Shown here: piece after piece, positions 1-7,647 of the stretch
Layout of the letters: every line of letters begins with the position of its first letter
Position numbering within the stretch: the stretch's first letter is position 1
Source: Desulfobacteraceae bacterium
GTDB lineage: Bacteria > Desulfobacterota > DSM-4660 > Desulfatiglandales > B25-G16
Length of the DNA: 14,679 nucleotides
Direction: 5' to 3'
NCBI GenBank assembly: GCA_030615565.1
Contig: JAUWZC010000036.1
Location: 1 to 14,679, forward strand
Program-made: the position numbers and the translations under genes
The notes under the pieces: model-generated
The model's input: the letters and a program-made list of their open reading frames with translations, nothing else
The model's database searches: none
Told to the model about the DNA's origin: nothing

Positions 1-1
1 T

Positions 2-376
2 TTTGGCGATCCAGTTTCAATCCCGGACCATGCCCAGAGGGCAGTTCTTTTGGCAATTGATATGCAAAAGAAGACAGATCAATTAAAAGATGAGTGGTTA
101 TCCTACGGGCACGATCTGAACATTGGGATAGGGATAAATACAGGGTATATGACTGTAGGCAATATTGGATCGGAATTCCATAGAGACTATACGGTAATTG
201 GCAACCAGGTCAACATTGCTGCCAGGTTGGAGTCAAAGGCCAAACCGGGTGAGATCTTAATAAGTCAGAGAACATATAGCAAGACCAAGGGTATTGCTAC
301 TTTTGAAGAGGCAGGCACATTTAATCTAAAAGGGATACATTCGCCAGTTGTAACATACAGGGTGCTATATAAGTAG
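2..376 (+). CDS. Class III adenylate/guanylate cyclase, C-terminal part (5' end outside window)
   Basis: The reading frame is open from the first bases of the window and stops at TAG 374-376, so only the last ~124 residues of a longer protein are present. They match the C-terminal half of a class III nucleotide cyclase catalytic domain, which makes cAMP or cGMP from ATP or GTP. Visible are an FGDP segment followed by DHAQRAV, the IGIGINTG strand, and DYTVIGNQVNIAARLE. The last stretch holds the Asn and Arg that stabilise the transition state in this family. Thr after DY fits the Lys/Thr type of bacterial adenylate cyclases, but the partner Lys and the metal-binding Asp residues lie upstream of the window, so ATP specificity is an inference. 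The domain runs to the C-terminus with no extra domain after it. Any N-terminal sensor (such as CHASE2, HAMP or FHA) cannot be seen. Confidence 0.9.
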   Translation, partial: FGDPVSIPDHAQRAVLLAIDMQKKTDQLKDEWLSYGHDLNIGIGINTGYMTVGNIGSEFHRDYTVIGNQVNIAARLESKAKPGEILISQRTYSKTKGIATFEEAGTFNLKGIHSPVVTYRVLYK

Positions 377-475
377 TGATGTCCATTGTCCGTTTCTTGT
401 TGACCGTTGAAAGGAATATATAAATCAGTCAATAACCACCTATAAAAAGGGTGACTTGAATTAATTAAGAGGCCT

Positions 476-1492
476 ATGACTGACAATGCAAGAGAAGAGG
501 ACTGGGAATATTGTCGCAACATTTTGCCTTTAGTTTCAAGGACATTTGCCCTCAATATAGGTCAGTTAGAGGGAGATATATTTAAAACAGTACTTCTTGG
601 ATATTTACTGTTCCGGATAGCCGATACCTTTGAGGATACTATTTACCAGGATGAGAAGGAGAAGATAGCAGATCTTGAAGATTTTTCGGCTATCTTTAAG
701 GGAAATAAGGACTTGCCACATCGGTTGAAATTATATGAATCTCTTAAATTTAGATGGAAAGAAAACTCTGATGAAAAAGACCTCATAGAAAACGGCCATA
801 TAGTCTTAAGGTGTTATTTTGATATACAAGATACTTACAGGAGAATAATTGATCCCCTGATTGTAGAGACCTCAGAGGGGATGATAAAGTTTCAAAAGCA
901 GAAGCTACAGAGTAATAAAAAGATATTTCAGCTGGCGGATATTAAAGAATTGGAGGATTACTGTTATTATGTAGCAGGTATTGTAGGTAAGATGCTCACA
1001 AAAGTTTTTTGTCAGAGGGAGAGTATAAAAGAGAAGAGATCAGAGCTGGAGAACTTTAGAGTTCACTTTGGCATTGCCTTGCAGCTGACAAATATCATTA
1101 AGGATTATAAAAAAGATATAGCGAGAGGTTGGTGTTATATCCCACTCACCATAACGGAAAAACATAACATTGAACTTAATAAGATCGAAACCTTATCTCA
1201 AAAACAGATACAGGGAATAATAAAGGATATGATACCTTTTATAATAACCTATCTGGATTCAGCATTGAGATATATAAAATTACTGCCTTTAAGTGAGAGA
1301 TCTATCAGGATCTTTTGTATCATACCATTTATCTTAGGTTATAGAACATTAGCTAAAATAGCTAAGATGGAAGGAAACAAGCTTACAAGGGAAGAGGTTG
1401 CAGTTATCATGAAGCAATCTGATGCTTATGCTAAATCAGATAGTTCCTTAGAGGAGGATTATCTGAAGATTAGAGAAAAGTATTTGTCTTAA
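476..1492 (+). CDS. Squalene/phytoene synthase family protein (squalene synthase-like)
   Basis: This 338-residue protein has the length and motifs of head-to-head prenyl synthases, which join two farnesyl (or geranylgeranyl) diphosphates through a cyclopropyl intermediate. LPLVSRTFALNI (17-28) leads into the first Asp-rich motif DTFED (50-54). YCYYVAGIVG (162-171) and the second Asp-rich motif in NIIKDYKKDIARGWCYIP (206-223, D210 and D214) follow. RSIRIFCIIP near residue 280 resembles the conserved FCxIP helix of eukaryotic-type squalene synthase. Overall it looks more like farnesyl-diphosphate farnesyltransferase than like the HpnC/HpnD pair or CrtB, but substrate cannot be settled by eye. 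The ATG is preceded by AAGAGG. No squalene-hopene cyclase or carotenoid gene lies nearby, so its pathway context is missing. It follows the cyclase gene by 99 bp and converges on the PBP1A gene. Confidence 0.9.
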   Translation: MTDNAREEDWEYCRNILPLVSRTFALNIGQLEGDIFKTVLLGYLLFRIADTFEDTIYQDEKEKIADLEDFSAIFKGNKDLPHRLKLYESLKFRWKENSDEKDLIENGHIVLRCYFDIQDTYRRIIDPLIVETSEGMIKFQKQKLQSNKKIFQLADIKELEDYCYYVAGIVGKMLTKVFCQRESIKEKRSELENFRVHFGIALQLTNIIKDYKKDIARGWCYIPLTITEKHNIELNKIETLSQKQIQGIIKDMIPFIITYLDSALRYIKLLPLSERSIRIFCIIPFILGYRTLAKIAKMEGNKLTREEVAVIMKQSDAYAKSDSSLEEDYLKIREKYLS

Positions 1493-1499
1493 GCAGCGC

Positions 1500-1528
1500 C
1501 TGACCGAAAACCCCGATTTTTCGGTCAG
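1500..1528. terminator. 11-bp hairpin after the squalene synthase-like gene
   Basis: ctgaccgaaaa (1500-1510) and ttttcggtcag (1518-1528) form a perfect 11-bp stem with a 7-base loop, starting 7 bases after the stop codon at 1490-1492. No T-run follows the stem on the + strand, so it is at best a partial or bidirectional terminator. It is also the left end of the palindromic element. Confidence 0.4.
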
Positions 1529-1675
1529 AAATTCGAAATCCGAAGCACGAAATCCGAAACAATGACCAAAGCACGAATGTTCCAATGACAAAAACGCTGT
1601 GCTTTCAATGAGTTATTTTTGGTCATTCTGTCATTTGATATTCGAATTTGTTTCGAATTTCGATATTCGGATTTT

Positions 1676-1701
1676 GCCTGAACACGACTTTTCGTTCAGG
1701 C
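1676..1701. terminator. 8-bp hairpin after the PBP1A gene
   Basis: gcctgaac (1676-1683) and gttcaggc (1694-1701) form a perfect 8-bp stem with a 10-base loop, directly beside the PBP1A stop codon (1703-1705, minus strand). No U-run follows in the minus-strand transcript, so termination is only suggested by position. It is the right end of the palindromic element. Confidence 0.35.
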
Positions 1702-1702
1702 A

Positions 1703-4054
1703 CTAATTAGAGTAGTCCATATCAAGCTGAAAGAATTCACCAGGTTTTCCAGAATCGGGTTTCGGGGAATACGTAGTAGGCTCTGTACCTTTCTTGAATG
1801 CCTGAAAGTGGGTCTTTTGTGAGGAGGGGCTGGCTAAGAGACCGGTTCTGGCATCTATTTTTGTAATAACTACACCTTCAGGATGTTGAAATGGGATTAT
1901 GGCTTCTCCTTTGAGAACCTCTCTCATAAAGTTAAGCCAAATAGGGCAAGCAGCCCTTGATCCAGTTTCTCCTTTGCCCATTGGGCTACTATCATCATAA
2001 CCTACCCAGACGCCAGTAACCAAGGTAGGGTTAAAACCTATAAACCATGCATCCCTCAGGTCGTTAGTGGTGCCGGTTTTGCCTGCCACTGGCCTTGACA
2101 GAGCTTTAGCCCTCCAACCTGTACCCTCCGTGACCACCGCCTTTAATAGATCAGTCATTATGTAGGCTGTTTCTTGAGAGATTGACTCAGAAAAAGAGGG
2201 CTGGTTTTCTTCGAGAATCTTTCCGTTCCTATCAATTATTTTGGTAATAAAGACGGGTTTTACCAGCATACCACCATTGGCAAACACTGAGTATGCCTTA
2301 GTTAAGTCAACAAGGGATAATCCTGATGAACCAAGGGCTAATGATAGATCAGCACTTAGAGGAGAATCTATTCCCATGCGCCTTGCATAATCAATTGCAT
2401 GTTTAACACCGATTTTTTTTAGGATCTTTATTGTCATTATATTTCGTGATTTTATCAGGCCAGTCCTAAATGGGGTAGGGCCATAAAACTTTTCTTTGTA
2501 ATTTTTCGGTTTCCATAGTTTTTCCTCCTCACCAATGGGAGAGATAAAAGGTGCATCGATAATTATTGAAGAGGGTGTGAGTCCCTTGTCAAGGGCTGCA
2601 GCATAAATAATAGGTTTGAATGCAGAACCAGGTTGCCTCCTTGCCTGAGTTGCCCGGTTAAACTGACTTTTGGAGAAATCTAATCCTCCAACCATTGCCT
2701 TCACATAACCTGTTTTGGCTTCCAAGCAGAATATGGCTGCCTGGGCCTCAGGTGTTTGTTCTAATGAGAGGATCATATGAGGAAAATCTTTGGCTTTTTT
2801 AATGATTTTCACTGTAATGATATCCCCTGGAGTTAAAACATCGGCTGGATCTTGCAATTTGCTCTCAAAATATGCCTTTTCTGGGTCAACCATCCTTGCC
2901 CATTTCATTTCTGACAGAGGGAGTATTCCTTTTTTATCTCCTATCTGAACGAGGGTTTCTTGATTTATGCTGTCTATTTTTATGACAGTGCCTTCAGTAA
3001 TTGTGCCTATTTCCAAGGGGTTTTTGCCTGATCTTTCGATCATTTGATCATTAAACTTCTCTTCATCAGAGAAGATGAATCTCCTTCTTGGGCTCCTGAA
3101 TCCCTCTCTCTTGTCAAGCTCATCAAGTCCTTTTTTAATTGCCTTTTTTGCTGCCATCTGCATTTTTAGATTAACAGTGGTATAGATCTTTAGTCCCCCT
3201 CTATAGAGGAGATGTCGACCGTATTTTTTTTCAATACTCTGACGAATATATTCTAAGAAGTAGGGGGCCTTTTTAGGGTACTGTTCTTTTTCTGACTGTA
3301 TCTTTAACTCTGTCTTTAATGACTCTTTAAATTGTTTATCGTCTATAAGTCCCTCGTCCTTCATCCTCTCTAAAACGTATTTCTGCCTTAGCTTGGCCCT
3401 GTTAAAATGTTTGATTGGATCATCTCTGCTTGGGGCTCGAGCGAGGCCGGCCAAAAGAGCTGATTCTGCGATATTCAACTCCCTTGCCTTTTTGCCAAAG
3501 TAGACCTCGCTGGCCGCCTCAATACCATATAGACCATGACCCATGTATATTTGATTCAGGTAGAGATAAAGGATTTTCTCTTTAGAGAATTCCCTTTCAA
3601 TTTGAAGGGAGAGCAGTGCTTCCCTAACCTTCCTTTTGTAAGTTCTCGCAGGATTTTTCAGAAGAAGTGATTTTGTAACTTGCTGTGTGATAGTGCTTCC
3701 TCCTTGTTCGATCCTGCGTGCCTTAATATTTTTTAAAAGTGCCCTCAAGATACCAAAAAAATCGATACCCTTGTGCTGAAAAAATCTGGCGTCTTCCACA
3801 GCAATAAAGGCATTGATAGCATGCTCGGAAATCTCATCTAAAGGAACTAAGACCCTCTTTTCATCTGAGAATTTACCAATAATCTGACCATCGTCAACAA
3901 AAACCTCTGTTATGATTGGGGGATTATAATCCTTAAGAGAGCCTATGTATGGAAGGTTGCTTGACCAGAGGTACCATAAGGCAATTCCTGTTGATGCGAC
4001 TAAAAGAAAGATAAATAGAAGAAAAAAGAGGCTTATTTTGATAAATTTTTTCAT
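1703..4054 (-). CDS. mrcA: Penicillin-binding protein 1A, bifunctional peptidoglycan glycosyltransferase/transpeptidase
   Basis: This 783-residue class A PBP polymerises lipid II and cross-links the peptide stems at the inner membrane. A single N-terminal membrane anchor (about 7-30) is followed by the GT51 domain with EDARFFQHKG (87-96, catalytic Glu87), GGSTITQQVTK (118-128) and the EREFSKEKILYLYLNQIY region. An OB-fold insert sits around 347-432, as is usual for PBP1A. The transpeptidase domain carries the SxxK nucleophile motif SAFK (477-480), SRN (536-538) and KTGT (659-662). All catalytic motifs are intact and the length fits mrcA/ponA proteins. The start codon overlaps the end of the YifB gene by 4 bp (ATGA), which indicates cotranscription and translational coupling. 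The C-terminal tail past residue 745 is polar and low in complexity. Confidence 0.96.
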   Translation of the reverse strand: MKKFIKISLFFLLFIFLLVASTGIALWYLWSSNLPYIGSLKDYNPPIITEVFVDDGQIIGKFSDEKRVLVPLDEISEHAINAFIAVEDARFFQHKGIDFFGILRALLKNIKARRIEQGGSTITQQVTKSLLLKNPARTYKRKVREALLSLQIEREFSKEKILYLYLNQIYMGHGLYGIEAASEVYFGKKARELNIAESALLAGLARAPSRDDPIKHFNRAKLRQKYVLERMKDEGLIDDKQFKESLKTELKIQSEKEQYPKKAPYFLEYIRQSIEKKYGRHLLYRGGLKIYTTVNLKMQMAAKKAIKKGLDELDKREGFRSPRRRFIFSDEEKFNDQMIERSGKNPLEIGTITEGTVIKIDSINQETLVQIGDKKGILPLSEMKWARMVDPEKAYFESKLQDPADVLTPGDIITVKIIKKAKDFPHMILSLEQTPEAQAAIFCLEAKTGYVKAMVGGLDFSKSQFNRATQARRQPGSAFKPIIYAAALDKGLTPSSIIIDAPFISPIGEEEKLWKPKNYKEKFYGPTPFRTGLIKSRNIMTIKILKKIGVKHAIDYARRMGIDSPLSADLSLALGSSGLSLVDLTKAYSVFANGGMLVKPVFITKIIDRNGKILEENQPSFSESISQETAYIMTDLLKAVVTEGTGWRAKALSRPVAGKTGTTNDLRDAWFIGFNPTLVTGVWVGYDDSSPMGKGETGSRAACPIWLNFMREVLKGEAIIPFQHPEGVVITKIDARTGLLASPSSQKTHFQAFKKGTEPTTYSPKPDSGKPGEFFQLDMDYSN

Positions 4055-5580
4055 AAAATTAACTTCCTATCGAGAGATCTATATTGTATTGCCTCTGCAA
4101 TATGAATTTGTTCAATGTCCTGAGATCCTGCAAGATCGGCTATAGTTCTGGAAATCTTAAGAATGCGTGAAAGGGCCCGTGCACTCAAGGCAAATTTCTC
4201 CATAGCCATTTCCAATAATGAATTGGATTTATCGTCAATTTGACAGAATCTTCTTATCTGTCTGCTGTTCATCATAGCATTGGTATGAATTTTTGTTTTA
4301 TGAAATCTATTTTCTTGAGTGTTTCTTGCATTTATTACCCTCTCACTGATATCAAAGGAGGATTGACCTTGACTGGTCCCTGTTAGATCTCTGAAAAGCA
4401 CTGATGGTACATCTACATGGATATCGATGCGATCCATAAGAGGCCCTGATATCCTTTTCCTGTACCTTTGTATTTCCCTATAAGAGCATGTACACTCCCG
4501 CTTTGGGTCACCAAAAAAGCCACATGGGCATGGATTCATGGCCCCGACCAGGATGAAGTTAGCTGGATAGGTTATTGTGGAGCTTGCCCTGGATATGGTA
4601 ACTGTACCATTTTCCATTGGTTGCCTGAGCACCTCGAGAACATTCTTTTTAAACTCCGGCATTTCATCTAAAAAAAGAACCCCATTATGGGCAAGGCTGA
4701 CCTCTCCAGGTTTTGGTGTCTGACCACCACCTATCAGGCCAGCATCAGAAATGGTGTGATGAGGGGCCCTGAAAGGTCTAATTGTTATCAGACCCTGCCC
4801 TTTAGGCATGAGGCCCATAACAGAGTATACTTTGGATGTTTCCAGGGATTCATCAAAGCTAAGACTTGGCAGTATTGTGGAAAGTCTTTGTGCAAGCATA
4901 GTCTTTCCTGCGCCTGGTGGACCGATCATCAAGAGGTTATGACCACCTGCAGCAGCGATTTCTAAAGTCCTTTTTACATTTTCCTGGCCACGTACATCAC
5001 TAAAGTCGATATCATAGTTTCGTTGAATACCCATTGGGTCAGTGTCTATTTGGATTGGGGCTAAACATTCTATACCATTCAGGGATTGAACTAATTCTGA
5101 AAGTGTATTAACAGGGTAAACATTTATTTCTTCAACTACGCCTGCTTCCAAGGCATTCTCTGAAGGAAGATAGATTCCTTTTAGACCGAGTTCTTTAGCC
5201 ATGATGGCCATAGAGAGAGACCCTTTAATAAGCCTTATACTACCATCTAAGGATAGCTCACCAATAATAAGGTGATCTGTTAAAGATTGATGGGGAATAA
5301 GTCCTGTAGCTGTCAGTATTCCTATAGCTATTGGAAGATCAAAGCCACTACCTTCCTTTTTTATGTCAGCAGGGGCAAGGTTGACAGTAATCCTATCAGC
5401 AGGGAAATGATAGCCAGAATTTTTGAGGGCAGCCTTGACCCGTTCTTTACTTTCCCTAACTGCCCCTTCTGGTAGACCTACAGTAGAAAAGGATGGCAGG
5501 CCCCTCGAGATATCTAGCTCGACTTCCACTATGTATGCGTCAATGCCTATGACAGAGCTGCTATAAACAGTAGCTAGCAT
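4051..5580 (-). CDS. comM: YifB/ComM family Mg-chelatase-like AAA+ ATPase
   Basis: This 509-residue protein matches the full length of the YifB/ComM family. It starts with the typical N-terminal LonS5-like domain (VGIDAYIVEVELDISRGLP-type start, then VGLPEGAVRESKERVKAA and NLAPADIKKEGSGFDLPIA). The AAA+ core has Walker A GPPGAGKT (220-227) and Walker B VLFLDE (301-306). A conserved cysteine cluster, NPCPCG (349-354) and ECTC (362-365), follows. The C-terminal Mg_chelatase_C segment is present. In naturally competent bacteria ComM is a hexameric helicase that drives branch migration during integration of transforming DNA. Its role in other species is less clear, so the symbol indicates family rather than proven function. 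A purine-rich GAAGAGAG lies just upstream of the ATG. It is the first gene of a two-gene unit with PBP1A. Confidence 0.93.
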   Translation of the reverse strand: MLATVYSSSVIGIDAYIVEVELDISRGLPSFSTVGLPEGAVRESKERVKAALKNSGYHFPADRITVNLAPADIKKEGSGFDLPIAIGILTATGLIPHQSLTDHLIIGELSLDGSIRLIKGSLSMAIMAKELGLKGIYLPSENALEAGVVEEINVYPVNTLSELVQSLNGIECLAPIQIDTDPMGIQRNYDIDFSDVRGQENVKRTLEIAAAGGHNLLMIGPPGAGKTMLAQRLSTILPSLSFDESLETSKVYSVMGLMPKGQGLITIRPFRAPHHTISDAGLIGGGQTPKPGEVSLAHNGVLFLDEMPEFKKNVLEVLRQPMENGTVTISRASSTITYPANFILVGAMNPCPCGFFGDPKRECTCSYREIQRYRKRISGPLMDRIDIHVDVPSVLFRDLTGTSQGQSSFDISERVINARNTQENRFHKTKIHTNAMMNSRQIRRFCQIDDKSNSLLEMAMEKFALSARALSRILKISRTIADLAGSQDIEQIHIAEAIQYRSLDRKLIL

Positions 5581-5782
5581 AATTTTCTCTCTTCATTAAG
5601 ATTATAATAATATAATTTATTAAGGAATTAATATATTATTTTTTGCAAAATAAGATTTAATGATTATTTTTTGGACGTATGCTTTTTAATCTTAGGTAAA
5701 AAAATTAGATATAAAAAATATCTTTACTTTTAAAAAAATGCAAGTTATTAAAAAAGCTTAATTTTTTTAAGGAGTTTCGCCA
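5581..5782. promoter_or_regulatory. Very AT-rich divergent promoter region, yifB versus rpoZ
   Basis: This 202-bp spacer separates two divergent transcription units and is almost all A and T, much more so than the genes beside it. It must hold promoters for both directions. A minus-strand TATAAT occurs at 5606-5601, 20 bases before the yifB start, though without a good -35 match. Two plus-strand TATAAT words lie at 5603-5608 and 5611-5616. GATAT/ATATC (5708-5722) forms a short inverted repeat. I see no ORF, tRNA or riboswitch-like structure here. Such AT-rich stretches are often bound by nucleoid proteins; that is general knowledge, not shown here. Confidence 0.55.
5723..5751 (+). promoter_or_regulatory. 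Candidate sigma70-like promoter of the rpoZ operon
   Basis: TTTACT (5723-5728) and TATTAA (5746-5751) are separated by 17 bases and each match 4 of 6 consensus positions. This would give a leader of about 25 bases ending in the AAGGAG ribosome-binding site just before ATG 5783. In such an AT-rich stretch, matches of this quality can arise by chance. Confidence 0.3.
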
Positions 5783-6100
5783 ATGGCTCGAATTACAGTG
5801 GAAGATTGCATAAAGGTTGGTTATAATAAATTTACATTAGTACATTTAGCACTGAAGAGGGTTATTCAATTCAGGAAGGGAAAAGAGCCTCTTCTTACCA
5901 CCAAAAACAGAGAAGTAGTAACCGCCTTGAGAGAGATTGCTGCTAAAAAGGTTAGGATGAAAAGAAGCAATAATCTTTTAGAAGAAAATTTAACAGAAGA
6001 AAATTTAATAGGAGATGATTTGGACGAAGAATCTGAAAGCCCTGATAAAGGAGAAGATATAGAGGTTTCTCATAGTGAGGACCCTTTAGATAATACGTAA
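5783..6100 (+). CDS. rpoZ: DNA-directed RNA polymerase omega subunit with long acidic tail
   Basis: The first ~58 residues are typical of omega: MARITVEDC at the start, FTLVHLALKR (17-26), and EVVTALREIAAKK (44-56). Omega folds around the beta-prime C-terminus, helps assemble RNA polymerase, and is part of ppGpp site 1 in E. coli. At 105 residues this protein is somewhat longer than many omegas. The extra C-terminal part (about 62-105) is strongly acidic and low in complexity. It includes a tandem 15-bp duplication in the DNA (5981-5995 and 5996-6010, one mismatch), encoding EENLT-EENLI. An AAGGAG site sits about 8 bases before the ATG. It is the first gene of a likely operon: dnaJ starts 5 bp after its stop. 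Confidence 0.93.
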   Translation: MARITVEDCIKVGYNKFTLVHLALKRVIQFRKGKEPLLTTKNREVVTALREIAAKKVRMKRSNNLLEENLTEENLIGDDLDEESESPDKGEDIEVSHSEDPLDNT

Positions 6101-6105
6101 TAGCC

Positions 6106-7221
6106 ATGTCAAACAACGGAGATTATTATGAAATCCTTGGTGTTTCCAGGGATGCAGCTGAGGATAAGATAAAAAAGGCTTACCGGAAGCTTGCCCTTAA
6201 ATATCATCCTGATAGAAACCCTGGGGATAAAGAGGCGGAAGAGAGGTTTAAAGAAGCCGCAGAGGCCTATGAGGTATTGAGGGACGGGGAAAAAAGGAGA
6301 ATTTATGATCTTTATGGCCATGATGGATTAAGAGGGACAGGCTTTACAGGTTTTGGCGGTTTTGAGGATATTTTTTCTGCTTTTGGAGATATATTTGGTG
6401 ATTTCTTTGGTTTTGGAGGGAGGAGCTCAAGGAGAACAAGAGCAAGAAAAGGCAATGACCTGAGATACAATTTAGAGTTGACACTTGAAGAGGCTTATAA
6501 AGGAAAGGAAGAGGAAATCGTTTTTAACAAATGGGAATCTTGCGATATATGTGGAGGCACCGGGGTCACGCCAGGAAGTGAGCCCGTGACCTGCCCTAAC
6601 TGTCGTGGTGAAGGTGAGATTACCCGTTCTCATGGTTTCTTTCAAATAAGAACAACCTGTTCAACATGTAATGGTACAGGCCAGGTTATAGCTGACCCAT
6701 GCCGCAAATGTAAAGGTAAAGGAAAAATAGAGGTTGAAAAGAAGGTCCTGGTAAAGATACCGCTAGGTGTAGATACTGGCATACAATTGAGGATTAAGGG
6801 AGAAGGTGAAGTTGGAGAAAATGGTGGACCACCAGGAGATCTTTTTGTGGTAATCTATGTTAAGGAGCATGAATTTTTTGTTAGGGATGGGGATGATCTT
6901 AAATGTCAGGTTACAATATCTTTTCTGCAGGCAGCCTTAGGGTCTGAGATTTCTATCCCTGTTCTGGATGATAATAAGGAGAGAAGTATCACTATTCCAG
7001 AGGGGGCACAACCAGGAGAGATCATTAGAGTTAAAGGTTGGGGCATGCCAAGCCTGGGGAGAGGAAGGGGAGTCGGTGATCTCTTTGTTCAGGTTATAGT
7101 TAAAATACCTATCAAGCTGGGCCGGAGACAGCGGGAGTTGCTGATGGAATTTAGCGAGCTTGAAGAGAAAAAGATTGGAGCGAAGAACAAAAAATTTTGG
7201 GATAAAATAAAGGGGATGTAG
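6106..7221 (+). CDS. dnaJ: Molecular chaperone DnaJ (type I Hsp40)
   Basis: This is a complete 371-residue type I J-protein, which delivers unfolded clients to DnaK and stimulates its ATPase. The J domain (6-70) has the HPD motif at 34-36. A Gly/Phe-rich linker spans about 74-105. Four CxxCxGxG zinc-binding repeats follow, starting at C146, C163, C185 and C199. The C-terminal substrate-binding domains run to the end. All key residues are present. No strong Shine-Dalgarno lies near the ATG; it starts 5 bp after the rpoZ stop, so translation is probably coupled. No dnaK or grpE is seen in the window, so this copy stands apart from the usual dnaK cluster and may not be the only DnaJ in the genome. 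Confidence 0.96.
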   Translation: MSNNGDYYEILGVSRDAAEDKIKKAYRKLALKYHPDRNPGDKEAEERFKEAAEAYEVLRDGEKRRIYDLYGHDGLRGTGFTGFGGFEDIFSAFGDIFGDFFGFGGRSSRRTRARKGNDLRYNLELTLEEAYKGKEEEIVFNKWESCDICGGTGVTPGSEPVTCPNCRGEGEITRSHGFFQIRTTCSTCNGTGQVIADPCRKCKGKGKIEVEKKVLVKIPLGVDTGIQLRIKGEGEVGENGGPPGDLFVVIYVKEHEFFVRDGDDLKCQVTISFLQAALGSEISIPVLDDNKERSITIPEGAQPGEIIRVKGWGMPSLGRGRGVGDLFVQVIVKIPIKLGRRQRELLMEFSELEEKKIGAKNKKFWDKIKGM

Positions 7222-7269
7222 TACTGAGGAATTTTAAATTGTGAATTTAGGGATTGAGGGATTTAGCTG

Positions 7270-7632
7270 ATGGATAAAAAAGGTTTAGAATATTTTAAAG
7301 GATTGCTCCAGAACCAGCTTGATGAGCTTATTGAAGAGGCGCTTAAGACAGTCAATGGAATGACCAATCTGAAGGATAATTTTCCTGACCCTACTGATAG
7401 GGCTTCTTTAGAAACAGATAGGAACTTTCTCTTAAGGATAAGGGATAGAGAAAGAAAGTTGATTGAAAAGATTAAAGAGGCCCTTGAGAGAATAGATAAC
7501 GGTACCTTTGGGGTATGCGAGGTATGCGGGAGAGAGATAGGGGCAGAGAGATTGAAGGCAAGGCCTGTTACTACCAGATGTATTGACTGTAAAAAGAAGC
7601 AGGAAGCCAGAGAAAAAGCTAGCGGTTTATGA
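7270..7632 (+). CDS. dksA: DksA/TraR family C4-type zinc finger transcription factor
   Basis: This 120-residue protein matches DksA, which inserts a coiled coil into the RNA polymerase secondary channel and, with ppGpp, reshapes transcription initiation in the stringent response. The N-terminal helices form the coiled coil. The tip is DPTDRAS (40-46), retaining both Asp residues and the Ala of the DxxDxA tip needed for DksA activity in E. coli. The zinc finger uses C83, C86, C104 and C107, within GVCEVCGREIGAERLKARP-type sequence. It is shorter than E. coli DksA (151 residues) at the N-terminus, as in many non-enterobacterial members. A GAGGG run lies about 10 bases before the ATG. It lies 48 bp after dnaJ and 15 bp before larC. 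Confidence 0.93.
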   Translation: MDKKGLEYFKGLLQNQLDELIEEALKTVNGMTNLKDNFPDPTDRASLETDRNFLLRIRDRERKLIEKIKEALERIDNGTFGVCEVCGREIGAERLKARPVTTRCIDCKKKQEAREKASGL

Positions 7633-7647
7633 AGAAACAAGGTTGAT

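Larger units (their letters stand above)
1498..1701. repeat. Imperfect palindromic repeat element between convergent genes
   Basis: The whole gap between the two convergent stop codons is one imperfect palindrome. The outermost 13 bases, 1498-1510 (gcctgaccgaaaa), match the reverse complement of 1689-1701 with a single mismatch. Inside, aatgaccaaa (1561-1570) pairs perfectly with 1618-1627, aaagcac (1568-1574) with 1599-1605, and the ccgaaacaa-type segment of 1529-1562 pairs imperfectly with 1651-1676. Each end also folds on itself: an 11-bp hairpin at 1500-1528 and an 8-bp hairpin at 1676-1701. There is no open reading frame inside. This looks like a non-autonomous palindromic (REP/MITE-like) repeat. 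Related words recur in inverted orientation at the right edge of the window. It may also act as a two-way transcription end; this is inference. Confidence 0.7.

Noticed and set aside
265..555. A 96-codon minus-strand open frame spanning the cyclase end and the synthase start
   Set aside because: It crosses two well-supported genes on the other strand and has no domain or ribosome-binding site of note.
4468..4965. Two plus-strand open frames inside the YifB gene
   Set aside because: YifB is full length with intact Walker motifs and cysteines on the minus strand; these are shadows.
7263..7640. A 125-codon open frame antisense to dksA
   Set aside because: It mirrors the dksA coding frame on the opposite strand; serine- and leucine-rich text of this kind is a normal shadow.
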